From: an uncultured Lachnospiraceae bacterium
GTDB taxonomy: Bacteria > Bacillota > Clostridia > Lachnospirales > Lachnospiraceae
Reading direction: 5' to 3'
DNA length: 64,000 nucleotides
NCBI GenBank assembly: GCA_947382625.1
Contig: CANDAG010000002.1
Span: forward strand, 62,001-126,000
The position numbers and the translations under genes are program-made. The notes under the pieces were generated by a model. That model did not search any database and was not told where the DNA came from. It was given only the letters and a program-made list of their open reading frames with translations. Shown in pieces: positions 25,676-34,823 of the stretch (its first letter is position 1; each line of letters begins with the position of its first letter).

Positions 25676-27955
25676 ATGGAACAGCAAAAATTATTGGAGC
25701 TATTACAGGACATGTCCCTGTCAGAGAAAGCAGAGCAGCTTTTACAGATCGGCGGCTTTTATCTGGAGAAGGAAGGGGTGGTCACCGGACCGGAAAATCT
25801 GGCGGGGTACACCCAGGAGGAGATCGAGCAGGCGGGAACTGTGCTTGGCAGCATTGGTGCGGAGAAGCTGAAAGCCATTCAGAAGAATTATATGGAAAAG
25901 CAGCCTCATCACATTCCGTTGATCTTCATGACGGATATCATCAATGGCTACCGTACCGTATTTCCTATCCCCCTGGCACAGGGCTGCAGTTTTGACCCGG
26001 AGCTTGCAAGGAAGGGAGCGGAGATCGCGGCAAGAGAATCGGCAGCAGCCGGACTGCATCTGACATTTTCACCCATGGTGGATCTGGTCCGGGATGCCCG
26101 ATGGGGACGGGTGATGGAGTCTACGGGAGAAGATACCTGGCTGAACCGTCAGTTTGCCCGTGCGGTGGTGGAAGGCTATCAGGGGGAGAAGACTAAAGAT
26201 GGCGGAGCAGATCTGAAAAAGAAAGGAAAGATTGCTGCCTGCGTCAAGCATTATGCGGCTTACGGGGCACCTATAGCGGGACGGGATTATAATACGGTAG
26301 AGCTCTCTGAGCGAACCCTCCGGGATGATTATCTGCCATCCTACCGGGAAGCGGTGGAAGCAGGCGTCGCTATGGTGATGACCTCCTTTAATACACTTGA
26401 CCGGATCCCCTCCTCCGGAAACAAAAAGCTTATGCGGGAAATACTGCGGGAGGAAATGGGCTTTCGGGGAGTGGTGATTTCCGACTGGGCCGCCATCGAG
26501 GAAATGTTAAACCACGGCATTGCGGCGGACAGGAAAGAGGCTGCAAGGCTTGCCATTGAGGCGGGAGTGGACATTGATATGTGTACTACCTGCTATTGCC
26601 GGAATCTGGAGCAGCTGGTGCAGGAGGGTGTGATCAGCGAGGCTCTGGTAGATGAAGCCGTGCTTCGTATCCTGGAGCTGAAAAACAGGCTGGGACTTTT
26701 TGAAAATCCTTACAAGGATGCGGATGAGCAGGAAGAAAAAGAACTGATCCTGTGCAAAGAGCATCGTGAGGAGGCCCGGAAGGCGGCAGCGGACACCTTT
26801 GTGCTTTTGAAAAATGAGGGTATCCTTCCTCTGGAAAAATCTTGCGGGGAAAACCTTTCAAGGGAAAATTCTTCAAGAGAAAATTTTTCACAAGAAAAGG
26901 GAAAAACCGTAGCCTACATAGGTCCCCATGTAGAAAATAGACAGATTACAGGTGCCTGGTCCATGTTTGCCAGGGAAGAGGACACAGTAAGCATTGCAGA
27001 TGCCTTAAAGGAAAGAGGCATTCATGCACCTGTTGCCAGGGGAAGCGCCATCCTGGATAACAACCGGACACTGGAAGCGCTTGGAGAAGCGTTGGATTAC
27101 CAAAAGGACGCACAGCAGGCGAAGGCACTTTTGGAAGAAGCGGTTTCGGTGGCAAAGGAAGCAGATACGGTAGTTCTTGCCATAGGTGAGCATAGAGTTC
27201 AGTCAGGAGAGGCGGCCAGCCGGGCGCAGATCGAGGTGCCGGAGTGCCAGATGGAGCTCTTTCGGGCAGTGCAGGCGGTAAATCCTAATGTGGCGGTGGT
27301 GCTTTTTACCGGAAGGCCTCTGGATATCCGGGAGATTTCCCAAAAAGCAAAGGCAGTACTGGTGGTATGGCAGCCGGGCACAGAAGGGGGAAATGCTATC
27401 CTAAATGTGCTTTATGGGGACGTAAATCCTTCCGCAAAGCTGGCCATGAGCTTTCCATGGTGTACGGGACAGGTACCGGTATTCTATAACGAAATGCATA
27501 CCGGGAGGCCTTATAAGGAAGGAATGACGGATAAGTATCTGTCCAGATATCTGGATATTCCCAACAAGCCCCTTTATCCCTTTGGCTATGGGCTTTCCTA
27601 TACAAGCTTTGAGATTTCGCCTGTAAAGCTGAGCAGTGATACCATTCAGAAGGGCGAAAGCCTGACGGCAAGTGTGACAGTGAAAAATACCGGAAATATG
27701 TCCGGGAGGGAAGTGGTGCAGCTTTATGTGCAGGATCACGCGGCTTCCGTGGCAAGACCGGTACGGGAGCTGAAGGGGGCGCAGAAGATTGGCTTAGAGC
27801 CGGGAGAGGAAAAGGAGGTTGTCTTCACCATTACGGAGGAGATGCTTGCTTTTACCAATATTGATATGGAGTTTACCAGCGAGGCCGGCAAGTACAGCGT
27901 TTATATAGGCAGCAGCAGTGAGGCGGATAATGAAGGGGTGTTTGAGCTGGTGTAG
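25676..27955 (+). CDS. GH3 beta-glycosidase
   Basis: 759 residues with the usual GH3 layout: TIM-like barrel with substrate motif FSPMVDLVRDARWGRV, catalytic nucleophile Asp270 in VVISDWAA, the second sandwich domain with LLKNEGILPL, and a C-terminal fibronectin-like domain (SVTVKNTGNMSGREVVQLYV). There is no signal peptide, so it acts inside the cell on imported oligosaccharides. AAAAGGAG precedes the ATG, and a consensus promoter lies upstream. The loop after the barrel contains a short pentapeptide repeat (about 388-408) coded by a 15-base tandem repeat. Beta-glucosidase or beta-xylosidase specificity cannot be decided. Confidence 0.9.
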   Translation: MEQQKLLELLQDMSLSEKAEQLLQIGGFYLEKEGVVTGPENLAGYTQEEIEQAGTVLGSIGAEKLKAIQKNYMEKQPHHIPLIFMTDIINGYRTVFPIPLAQGCSFDPELARKGAEIAARESAAAGLHLTFSPMVDLVRDARWGRVMESTGEDTWLNRQFARAVVEGYQGEKTKDGGADLKKKGKIAACVKHYAAYGAPIAGRDYNTVELSERTLRDDYLPSYREAVEAGVAMVMTSFNTLDRIPSSGNKKLMREILREEMGFRGVVISDWAAIEEMLNHGIAADRKEAARLAIEAGVDIDMCTTCYCRNLEQLVQEGVISEALVDEAVLRILELKNRLGLFENPYKDADEQEEKELILCKEHREEARKAAADTFVLLKNEGILPLEKSCGENLSRENSSRENFSQEKGKTVAYIGPHVENRQITGAWSMFAREEDTVSIADALKERGIHAPVARGSAILDNNRTLEALGEALDYQKDAQQAKALLEEAVSVAKEADTVVLAIGEHRVQSGEAASRAQIEVPECQMELFRAVQAVNPNVAVVLFTGRPLDIREISQKAKAVLVVWQPGTEGGNAILNVLYGDVNPSAKLAMSFPWCTGQVPVFYNEMHTGRPYKEGMTDKYLSRYLDIPNKPLYPFGYGLSYTSFEISPVKLSSDTIQKGESLTASVTVKNTGNMSGREVVQLYVQDHAASVARPVRELKGAQKIGLEPGEEKEVVFTITEEMLAFTNIDMEFTSEAGKYSVYIGSSSEADNEGVFELV
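26834..26901 (+). repeat. 15-base tandem repeat inside the GH3 gene
   Basis: Four and a half units beginning GAAAA at 26834, 26849, 26864, 26879 and 26894. The middle units read GAAAA-N2-TTCAAG-like and code ENLSR, ENSSR and ENFSQ. The length is a multiple of three, so changes in copy number would keep the frame. Confidence 0.75.
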
Positions 27956-27998
27956 TTTTGCAAAGGTTAATATACTAAAATAGTAGTTTGGTTTTGTA

Positions 27999-28030
27999 AA
28001 GGGTCAGACAGGATTTGGTGTCTGGCCCTT
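27999..28030. terminator. Hairpin between convergent genes
   Basis: AAGGGTCAGACA and TGTCTGGCCCTT form a 12-bp stem with one G-U pair. It lies between the GH3 gene and the convergent Uma2 gene and may serve both; the flanking T tracts are weak. Confidence 0.6.
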
Positions 28031-28068
28031 ATATGTTTCATTAGCGTTATATTTATCCATGTAGATCG

Positions 28069-28635
28069 TTAAGTATTCAGCAAATCTGCAATATCAGAAA
28101 AGTCAATGAACAAATCCTCATAGATATGCACCTTGATCACGGAGTCAAAAGTGTATTGAACATTAAGCATATTTCCTTCAAAATAATTAACGGTCACGAT
28201 CTTACGGCGGGGATCCACGATCCAATATTCTCGGACTCCGGCATTTTTGTAGTAATAGAGCTTGCGGATATAATCGTCTGCGGGATTATTGGGTGAAATA
28301 ATTTCAATAATAAAATCCGGAGCACCATTACAGCGTTTTTCATCCAGCTTGTCTTTGTCACATACGATCATAATATCGGGCTGGACAATAGTAAGAGGCT
28401 TGTCAAAAAGCTTCACATCGAAGGGGGCAGGAAATACCTGACATTTTCCTTCCTTTTTGCGGAGATAATTGCGAATGGAAACAAGCAGTTCCGTGAGGAT
28501 TGTTTGATGAGATTGTGAGGGACTGGCCATGTAATAGAGCTGTCCATCAAAAACCTCTGCCCTGATGTCTTTCGGGAGGGCTTCATATTGGCTTAGAGTA
28601 ACATTCTCCTGTTGTAGCTGTAATGCGGACATCAT
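28069..28635 (-). CDS. Uma2 family (DUF820) putative restriction endonuclease
   Basis: 188 residues. The PD-(D/E)XK core is visible as VQPDIMIVCD and PDFIIEIISPNN, with the N-terminal AEVFDGQLYYMASPS and the C-terminal KLYYYKNAGVREYWIVDP of the Uma2 family. Members are widespread and often in many copies; their targets are mostly unknown. The start codon overlaps the end of the NudC gene, so the two form one unit on the minus strand. No methyltransferase is adjacent. Confidence 0.9.
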   Translation of the reverse strand: MMSALQLQQENVTLSQYEALPKDIRAEVFDGQLYYMASPSQSHQTILTELLVSIRNYLRKKEGKCQVFPAPFDVKLFDKPLTIVQPDIMIVCDKDKLDEKRCNGAPDFIIEIISPNNPADDYIRKLYYYKNAGVREYWIVDPRRKIVTVNYFEGNMLNVQYTFDSVIKVHIYEDLFIDFSDIADLLNT

Positions 28636-29531
28636 AACGACACTTCCTTTCCATGTTTAAATCTCATGATCATTTCCCTGGTGAGACTGACAGAATCATC
28701 CGTCAGAGAAATTTCATCTCTTCCAAACCACCCGGCTTCTGCTAATTCACTGGTGTCCAAAGTAATCTGGTCGGAGCCGTCCAAATCACAGAAAAATCCC
28801 ATTAAAAGACTGCCGGAGAAGGCCCAGGGCTGACTCTTGTAATAGCGGATATTTTTGACCTTAAGACCCACTTCCTCCATCACTTCCCTCTTCACAGTCT
28901 GCTCAACATTTTCCCCGATCTCAACGAAACCGGCGATCAGTGCGTAGTTGGCATAAGCCCGTCCTGCGTATTTGCTCATCAGGATCCTGTCACCGTTTAA
29001 AATTCCTACGATAACGGCAGGGGAAATCCTGGGATAAACCATATTATGGCACTTGGGACAAAAAAGCATTCGTTCCTTGCGGTCGGCGCTCATAGGATGT
29101 CCGCAGCGCCCGCAGAAACGATTGGTCTGATACCACCCGAAAAGGTGATGGGCGGTGATACCGGCAAAGGAGGTATGTCTGGAACCGGCTGTCCGGAAAA
29201 TGCGTACATCCTCATAGGCGTAGCCGGGGAGGACAACCGGTGGCGCCTCCTGAAGGATTAAGGCGGTATCATCAGGATAGGCCAGAAAGTATTTGCGTTC
29301 GTCTATGGAAAACAGATAGTGAAAAATAGTCTTACCTGCTTTGGAGCTATTTGGCAGGGATGGCTGCCTTGTATGAACTTCAAGTTCCTGTAAAGTAGGG
29401 TAGCGGAGCTTGTTTTCCTGAAATCTTACCAGTACCTTATTTTTATGAAAAATCAGGATACAATCATCCTTGCCGGGGGTAAGGTCATGATATTCGTTGT
29501 GATAGATTTTGGGGTAGATGTCTTGTATCAT
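28632..29531 (-). CDS. nudC: NADH pyrophosphatase / RNA decapping hydrolase NudC
   Basis: 299 residues. A zinc ribbon CGRCGHPM...FCPKC lies in the middle, followed by the Nudix box GFVEIGENVEQTVKREVMEEVG. Enzymes of this type hydrolyse NADH to NMNH and AMP and remove NAD caps from RNA; they act in the cytoplasm with a divalent metal. The start was set at ATG 29531 because AAAGGAGT lies just upstream; the frame continues 41 codons further upstream without a comparable site. It is followed by Uma2 with a 4-base overlap and preceded by the AAA/nuclease gene with a 31-base gap. Confidence 0.9.
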   Translation of the reverse strand: MIQDIYPKIYHNEYHDLTPGKDDCILIFHKNKVLVRFQENKLRYPTLQELEVHTRQPSLPNSSKAGKTIFHYLFSIDERKYFLAYPDDTALILQEAPPVVLPGYAYEDVRIFRTAGSRHTSFAGITAHHLFGWYQTNRFCGRCGHPMSADRKERMLFCPKCHNMVYPRISPAVIVGILNGDRILMSKYAGRAYANYALIAGFVEIGENVEQTVKREVMEEVGLKVKNIRYYKSQPWAFSGSLLMGFFCDLDGSDQITLDTSELAEAGWFGRDEISLTDDSVSLTREMIMRFKHGKEVSL

Positions 29532-29562
29532 CTTTAGGACTCCTTTTAAAATTTCAGAAATA

Positions 29563-31326
29563 TTAAATGTCTGGATTGTTGCCGATAAGTACTTTTTTTC
29601 CACAGAAAGCAAAACCATATTTGCGGATATGGCTTTCCGGGATTCCCTTTGCAATGAGACCTGCCTGATAATTTTTTTCTGCTATCTGCCGGAGGGCTTC
29701 CTGTACTGTGTCCGCCAATTCCCTTTCGTCCTCATCCTGTACCTTAAATTCCAGAATGATCGCATTATCGTTTGGATTTTTGGGCTCCAGCACATAGGAA
29801 GCGCGCTGATGCGCGCGTAGGTCGTAAGGAATCCTCCCGGCTTCGCCGGGTCCCTCCTTGCGACATGTATCGTACCGGCCAAAACCGCTTTCTCTGTTTG
29901 AAGTAATGATATATCTGTCAGCAAGTTCCACCATCATTCCAAGAACAAAGCCGTGGTAAAAACGTTCAGGCTCTTCTGAAGACGGATTCCTGCCTGTATC
30001 AAAATAACTGAATGTCTGCAGGGCAATTTTATTCATGTAAGAATTCATACCCTTGACATCATCGTCGATCAAGGCCTTCAGAAATGCATGATTGACTATC
30101 TTGCATTTTTCAAACCAGGTACCAATCATGCGCTCAAACATCACACAGACCTCCCGGTTGGTCAGCTTTAATTCGAATTCTGCTTTGCCGCGCAGGATAT
30201 TAAATTCATAATGTACGGTTCGCAGATATCCACTTGCAAGCAGCAGGCTCCAGACGGCGTCATCTCCGGAATCCAGCTGGTCAAATACAATCTGCTCATC
30301 AAGCGAAGTGTAAAAACTCTCTCCCTGTAGCAAGCGTTCCATGATCATTTTGATTTCCGGACTTCCCTCGCGGATCAGCTTTCCGACCAGGCTGTTGCTG
30401 CTGGTATTTGACCAGTAAGTATCGACTTTTTTCTTATCAAGAAAATGTATGATGGACCATGGATTATAGATATCTTTCTTTTCACCAAATGTGAATCCGT
30501 CATACCAGTCTTTTACCAGCTGTTTCCGGTTTGACAATTCGTATTCATCTAATGCTGCAAAGACTTCTTCTTCTGTAAAACCAAAGCAATCTGCATATTT
30601 TTTTGAGGTAGTAGTTCCTACTTCAAGATTATTCAGATCAGAAAAGATGGACTCTTTGCTTACCCTGGTGATTCCTGTCAAAACAGCGCGTTCCAGACAG
30701 GGATTTGTTTTAAAGGAGGAGTTAAACAGACTTCTGATGAAGGATACCATTTCTTCCCAATATCCATTCATATACGCTTCCTGCATTGGGGTATCATATT
30801 CGTCCAGAAGAATAATTACCTTCTTATTATAATAATGATACAAATATTCTGAGAGCATTTTCAGCGATAGAGATGCCATATAGTTTTCCATCTCCGGTGA
30901 TATTTTCAGAAAATCCTCTTTTTCGTTATCATTCAGAGAATCACTTTTAAGCAGAAAGTCAAATCTATTATATACCAGCTGGATAAGCTTACATATTTTT
31001 TTGCGTGCTTCCTGAAAGGTAGTTTCTTTAATATCCGCAAAGCTTAAAAAGATAACCGGATAGGTTCCCTGTAGCTCTCTGTATTTCGAATCCCATATAC
31101 AAAGACCCTGGAATAAATCCTCCCGATTTGCATAGTTGACCGAAAAAAATTTTTCCAGCATACTCATATTCAGGGTTTTGCCAAAACGCCTTGGACGTGT
31201 GATTAAGGTTACACTGTCGCCGCTTCCCCACCATTCCTGTATAAATTTTGTTTTATCTATATAGAAATATCCGTTTTGACGGACTGTCTCAAAATCCTGA
31301 TTCCCAATGCCTATTGGTCTTGCCAT
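29563..31326 (-). CDS. AAA-ATPase fused to PD-(D/E)XK nuclease-like domain, with in-frame insert
   Basis: 587 residues of the AAA-ATPase-like plus PDDEXK_9 architecture common in Clostridia and Bacteroidetes. Walker A is RPRRFGKT at 44-51, Walker B is IILLDEYD near 170. The C-terminal nuclease-like domain has GFGRYD with Asp486 and ILEFKV as the D...ExK pair. Between RYD and YVLEPK, where homologues run on directly, there are 24 extra residues (487-510) coded by a 72-nt palindromic DNA segment. The insert keeps the frame but splits the active-site region. The biological role of these proteins is unknown; mobile-element or defence roles have been suggested. A minus-strand promoter lies at 31386-31414. 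Confidence 0.85.
   Translation of the reverse strand: MARPIGIGNQDFETVRQNGYFYIDKTKFIQEWWGSGDSVTLITRPRRFGKTLNMSMLEKFFSVNYANREDLFQGLCIWDSKYRELQGTYPVIFLSFADIKETTFQEARKKICKLIQLVYNRFDFLLKSDSLNDNEKEDFLKISPEMENYMASLSLKMLSEYLYHYYNKKVIILLDEYDTPMQEAYMNGYWEEMVSFIRSLFNSSFKTNPCLERAVLTGITRVSKESIFSDLNNLEVGTTTSKKYADCFGFTEEEVFAALDEYELSNRKQLVKDWYDGFTFGEKKDIYNPWSIIHFLDKKKVDTYWSNTSSNSLVGKLIREGSPEIKMIMERLLQGESFYTSLDEQIVFDQLDSGDDAVWSLLLASGYLRTVHYEFNILRGKAEFELKLTNREVCVMFERMIGTWFEKCKIVNHAFLKALIDDDVKGMNSYMNKIALQTFSYFDTGRNPSSEEPERFYHGFVLGMMVELADRYIITSNRESGFGRYDTCRKEGPGEAGRIPYDLRAHQRASYVLEPKNPNDNAIILEFKVQDEDERELADTVQEALRQIAEKNYQAGLIAKGIPESHIRKYGFAFCGKKVLIGNNPDI
29797..29868. repeat. 72-nt palindromic insert within the AAA/nuclease gene
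   Basis: Contains three inverted repeats: GCGCGCTGATGCGCGC (29801-29816), GTCGTAAGGA with TCCTTGCGAC (29821-29830 and 29855-29864), and CCCGGCTTCGCCGGG (29836-29850) nested inside. The length is 24 codons. The boundaries were placed by comparing RYD and YVLEPK with the normal family sequence, so they may shift by a codon. Confidence 0.7.
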
Positions 31327-31385
31327 GATTTATACTCCTTTCCGGAAATGCCCGGCAAATTCTGTGTTGCTTAGGGATTATTTAT

Positions 31386-31414
31386 AGTATATCTGCTTTT
31401 CCAGCCAAAAGCAA
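31386..31414 (-). promoter_or_regulatory. Promoter of the minus-strand AAA/nuclease-nudC-uma2 unit
   Basis: On the minus strand TTGCTT (31414-31409), a 17-base spacer and TATACT (31391-31386), about 60 bases upstream of the start codon. Confidence 0.6.
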
Positions 31415-31470
31415 TGACCGGCAAAACTTCCGGCAATGAAAAGCCAACAAAAAATATTAAATTCTTTACG

Positions 31471-31498
31471 TTGATAATCCGCAGGTAAGTGCTATAAT
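31471..31498 (+). promoter_or_regulatory. Promoter of the prmA-rsmE unit
   Basis: TTGATA at 31471-31476, 16-base spacer and a perfect TATAAT at 31493-31498, about 90 bases upstream of prmA. Confidence 0.65.
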
Positions 31499-31590
31499 TG
31501 GTAAATAGAATTACGCTATAAAAGGTAACTATTCAGCCAGGACTTTGTAGATTTGAGTGAAATACATCAGAAAGAGAAAGTGAGTTTCTT

Positions 31591-32640
31591 ATGAAATGGA
31601 CAAAATTTAAAGTAAAGACCATTACCGATGCGGAGGATATCATCATCAGCACCCTGTATGATATCGGGCTGGAAGGGGCACAAATAGAAGATAAGGTTCC
31701 TCTGACCGCATGGGAAAAGGAGCAGATGTTTGTGGACATCCTTCCGGAAGGGCCGGAGGATGACGGGATCGCTTATTTGAGCTTTTTTGTGGAGGAAGCG
31801 GAGGAACAAACGTCGCCATGCCCGGAAAATCAGTCTATTGAGGACGCTTTGGCATCGGGCAATACCAGATCCAGTCTGCTCTTAAACGGAGAGGCGGTCA
31901 CAGCAGAAGAAATCCTTGAGAAGGTTAAGGCGGAGCTTGAAGACCTTCAGAGCTTTATGGACATTGGAGAAGGAACGGTAACCATAGAGGAAACCGAGGA
32001 TCTGGACTGGATCAATAACTGGAAGCAGTATTTTCACCAGTTTACGGTAGAGGATGTACTGGTGATCCCTTCCTGGGAAGAAGTGGAACCGGAGGATCAG
32101 GATAAAATGGTGCTTCATATTGATCCGGGTACGGCCTTTGGCACGGGGATGCATGACACCACCCAGCTATGTATCAAGGCATTGCGTAAGTTTGTTACAT
32201 CGGAAACAGTGCTTCTGGATGTAGGAACCGGAAGCGGTATTCTGGCAATATTGGCCCTCATGTTTGGGGCAAAGAAGGCTATAGGCACGGATCTTGATCC
32301 CTGCGCCATAGAAGCAGTGCGGCAGAATAAAGAAGCCAATGGAATTCCGGAGGAGGACTTCCGGCTTCTGATCGGAAATATCATTACAGAGAAAGAGGTG
32401 CAGGATGAAGTGGGATATGAATGCTATGATATCGTAGCAGCCAATATCCTGGCGGAGGTGCTGGCAGGCCTTACGCCGGTGATCGTGCACCAGCTGAAGA
32501 AGGGCGGCATCTATATTACCTCCGGCATTATTGACGATAAGGAGGAAACGGTAGTGGAAGCCGTTAAGGCAGCAGGGCTTGAGGTGCTTGAGGTGAACCG
32601 GCAGGGAGAATGGGTCAGTGTAGTTGCCAGGAGGAATTAA
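31591..32640 (+). CDS. prmA: Ribosomal protein L11 methyltransferase PrmA
   Basis: 349 residues, slightly longer than the usual ~310. The N-terminal substrate-recognition domain begins MKWTKFKVKT with an acidic insertion near 60-100. The SAM-binding motif LLDVGTGSGILAILAL is at about 208-223 and the family motif DIVAANILAEVL near 290. It methylates Lys residues and the N-terminus of ribosomal protein L11. The stop directly abuts the start of rsmE (TAAATG), a gene order common in Firmicutes. Confidence 0.92.
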   Translation: MKWTKFKVKTITDAEDIIISTLYDIGLEGAQIEDKVPLTAWEKEQMFVDILPEGPEDDGIAYLSFFVEEAEEQTSPCPENQSIEDALASGNTRSSLLLNGEAVTAEEILEKVKAELEDLQSFMDIGEGTVTIEETEDLDWINNWKQYFHQFTVEDVLVIPSWEEVEPEDQDKMVLHIDPGTAFGTGMHDTTQLCIKALRKFVTSETVLLDVGTGSGILAILALMFGAKKAIGTDLDPCAIEAVRQNKEANGIPEEDFRLLIGNIITEKEVQDEVGYECYDIVAANILAEVLAGLTPVIVHQLKKGGIYITSGIIDDKEETVVEAVKAAGLEVLEVNRQGEWVSVVARRN

Positions 32641-33393
32641 ATGTATCAGTTTTTTGTACAGCCGTCCCAGATACAGGGGGACAGAGTGATCATTACGGGG
32701 AAGGATGTCAATCACATCAAAAATGTGCTCCGCATGAAGCCGGGAGAAGAGATTGCTGTCAAAAATGGCTGTGATGATAAGGAATATCGTTGCGGGATAG
32801 AGGTTCTTGGCGAAGATGAAATTATCTGCGAACTGCGGTTTATCAAGGAGGAGGGATTAGAGCTTCCCTCTAAGATTTATCTTTTTCAGGGACTTCCCAA
32901 GGCAGACAAAATGGAGCTGATCCTCCAGAAGGCGGTAGAGCTTGGGGTATACGAGGTGATACCAGTCGCCTCCAAACGGGCAGTGGTGAAGCTGGATGAG
33001 AAGAAGGCAAGGAGCAAGCTTCAGCGGTGGCAGCAGATCGCGGAGGCGGCAGCCAAGCAGAGTAAAAGGGGGATCATCCCGAAGGTGCGGGAGGTAATGA
33101 GCTTTCAGGAAGCGGCAGATTACAGCCGGTGCGCTGAGGTCCGTCTGATTCCCTACGAACTTGCAGAAGAAAATGGTCAGGGCATGAAGAAGACCAGAGA
33201 GATTATAAACGGCTTAAAGCCCGGAGAGGATGTGGCCGTCTTCATCGGGCCGGAGGGCGGATTTGCTCCTGAGGAAATAGAGGTGGCGTGTGGGAAGGGA
33301 CTGATCCCTGTTACTCTGGGAAAGCGCATTTTACGGACAGAGACGGCAGGAATGGCAGTTCTGGCGATCCTTATGTACCATTTGGAGCAATGA
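32641..33393 (+). CDS. rsmE: 16S rRNA m3U1498 methyltransferase RsmE
   Basis: 250 residues. An N-terminal PUA-like domain (ITGKDVNHIKNVLRM) is followed by a SPOUT knot domain with FIGPEGGFAPEEIE and LGKRILRTETAG, the SAM-binding signature of RsmE. It methylates N3 of U1498 in 16S rRNA. It begins immediately after the prmA stop, behind AGGAGG within the end of prmA, so the two are translationally coupled. Confidence 0.93.
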   Translation: MYQFFVQPSQIQGDRVIITGKDVNHIKNVLRMKPGEEIAVKNGCDDKEYRCGIEVLGEDEIICELRFIKEEGLELPSKIYLFQGLPKADKMELILQKAVELGVYEVIPVASKRAVVKLDEKKARSKLQRWQQIAEAAAKQSKRGIIPKVREVMSFQEAADYSRCAEVRLIPYELAEENGQGMKKTREIINGLKPGEDVAVFIGPEGGFAPEEIEVACGKGLIPVTLGKRILRTETAGMAVLAILMYHLEQ

Positions 33394-33414
33394 TCATATA
33401 GTAATTAGTAAGAA

Positions 33415-33454
33415 AACAACGGACAGCACGCTCCGCAAGCTGTCCTTATGTTAA
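33415..33454. repeat. Dispersed palindromic repeat, type A
   Basis: AACAACGGACAGCACGCTCC...GCTGTCCTTATGTTAAA; the minus strand reads like the copy at 47821. A separate hairpin CGCCGCACC/GGTGCGCCGG follows at about 33460-33486, before the cysteine desulfurase. Confidence 0.65.
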
Positions 33455-33507
33455 AGAGACCGCCGCACCCTTTTGGTGCGCCGGCTTTTGGAAAGGCCAG
33501 TGAAATT

Positions 33508-34662
33508 ATGGAAGTATATTTAGATAATTCGGCAACCACCAGAAGCTTTAAAGAGGTGGCGGACCTGATGACACATATTATGTGTGAAGATTATGGGAAT
33601 CCTTCCAGTCTTCACAGGAAGGGCGTTCAGGGAGAAAAGCACCTTCGCTATGCAAAGGATGTGATCGCCAGAAACTTAAAGGTGGAAGAAAAAGAGATCA
33701 TTTTTACCTCAGGAGGAACGGAGGCGGATAATCTGGCCATCAGAGGCTGCGCTCTGGCAAACTGCAGAAGCGGGAGACATCTGATCACTACCCAGGTTGA
33801 GCATCCGGCTGTGCTCCAGACCATGAGGCATTTAGAAGAAGAGGGGTTCAGGGTCACATATCTTCCGGTGGATACAAAGGGCTGCATTCGGATCGAGGAT
33901 CTGGAGCGGGCCATTACAGGAGAAACCATACTGGTTTCCATCATGCACACTAACAATGAAGTAGGGACTCTGCAGCCTGTGGCAGAGGCCGGAGAGCTGA
34001 TCAAGGCAATGAATCCCAGGATATTGTTTCACGTAGACGCGGTGCAGGGATACGGAAAGTTCAGGATTTATCCCAGAAAAATGAAGATCGACCTGCTCTC
34101 GGCCAGCGGACACAAGATCCACGGGCCGAAGGGAAGCGGTTTTCTGTATGTAAATGATAAGGTTAAGATCAGGCCCATTGTTTTTGGAGGAGGACAGCAG
34201 GGAAATCTGCGTTCCGGTACTGAAAATGTACCTGCCATTGCCGGGCTTGCCAAAGCAGTTGAAATGGTATACGGAAATCTGGATCAGGAGACGGCAAAGC
34301 TTTATCAGCTTAAGAAAGCCTTTGTGGAGGGGCTTTTGAGGATGGAGGGCGTGGTATTGAACGGCCATCCGGACGAGACGGGAGCGCCTCATATCGTCAG
34401 TGCATCTATCAGGGGTGTCCGCAGCGAGGTGTTGCTTCATGCATTGGAGGATAAGGGAATCTATGTTTCTGCCGGAAGCGCCTGCGCGGCACGCAAACCT
34501 CAGCCCTCTGCAACGCTTCGGGCTATGGGGATTTCGAAGGAGCTGCTTGGTTCCACTATACGCTTCAGCTTTTCGGTTTTTACCACCATGGAGGAAATCC
34601 GCTATACTTTGCAGACAATGTATGATATAATTCCCATGCTTAGAAAGTACACCAGACGTTAA
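33508..34662 (+). CDS. Cysteine desulfurase, IscS/NifS-like
   Basis: 384 residues from ATG 33508 (MEVYLDNSATT), where the conserved family start lies; an upstream in-frame ATG at 33448 would add codons from a hairpin region. PLP-binding Lys203 is in SGHKIHGPKGSG, and the active-site Cys326 is in SAGSACAARKPQPS on a longer loop as in IscS-type enzymes. It releases sulfur from cysteine to give persulfide and alanine. The partner is probably ThiI, encoded downstream, for 4-thiouridine or thiazole synthesis, as in other Firmicutes where a NifS-like gene precedes thiI. Confidence 0.9.
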   Translation: MEVYLDNSATTRSFKEVADLMTHIMCEDYGNPSSLHRKGVQGEKHLRYAKDVIARNLKVEEKEIIFTSGGTEADNLAIRGCALANCRSGRHLITTQVEHPAVLQTMRHLEEEGFRVTYLPVDTKGCIRIEDLERAITGETILVSIMHTNNEVGTLQPVAEAGELIKAMNPRILFHVDAVQGYGKFRIYPRKMKIDLLSASGHKIHGPKGSGFLYVNDKVKIRPIVFGGGQQGNLRSGTENVPAIAGLAKAVEMVYGNLDQETAKLYQLKKAFVEGLLRMEGVVLNGHPDETGAPHIVSASIRGVRSEVLLHALEDKGIYVSAGSACAARKPQPSATLRAMGISKELLGSTIRFSFSVFTTMEEIRYTLQTMYDIIPMLRKYTRR

Positions 34663-34823
34663 CCTTTGGAAGATATATATTATGAGCCGGTTAATGATCG
34701 CAGGGCGGCCTGCCTGGGGCAGGCCCTCTTGCGTAGCAGAGCGTGGCAGCTTTGCCCCATAAGCAATAGCGTAGAGCGTGGCAATGTAAGACCGGCATAA
34801 GGGCAGTGGAGAAAAGAGGAACT

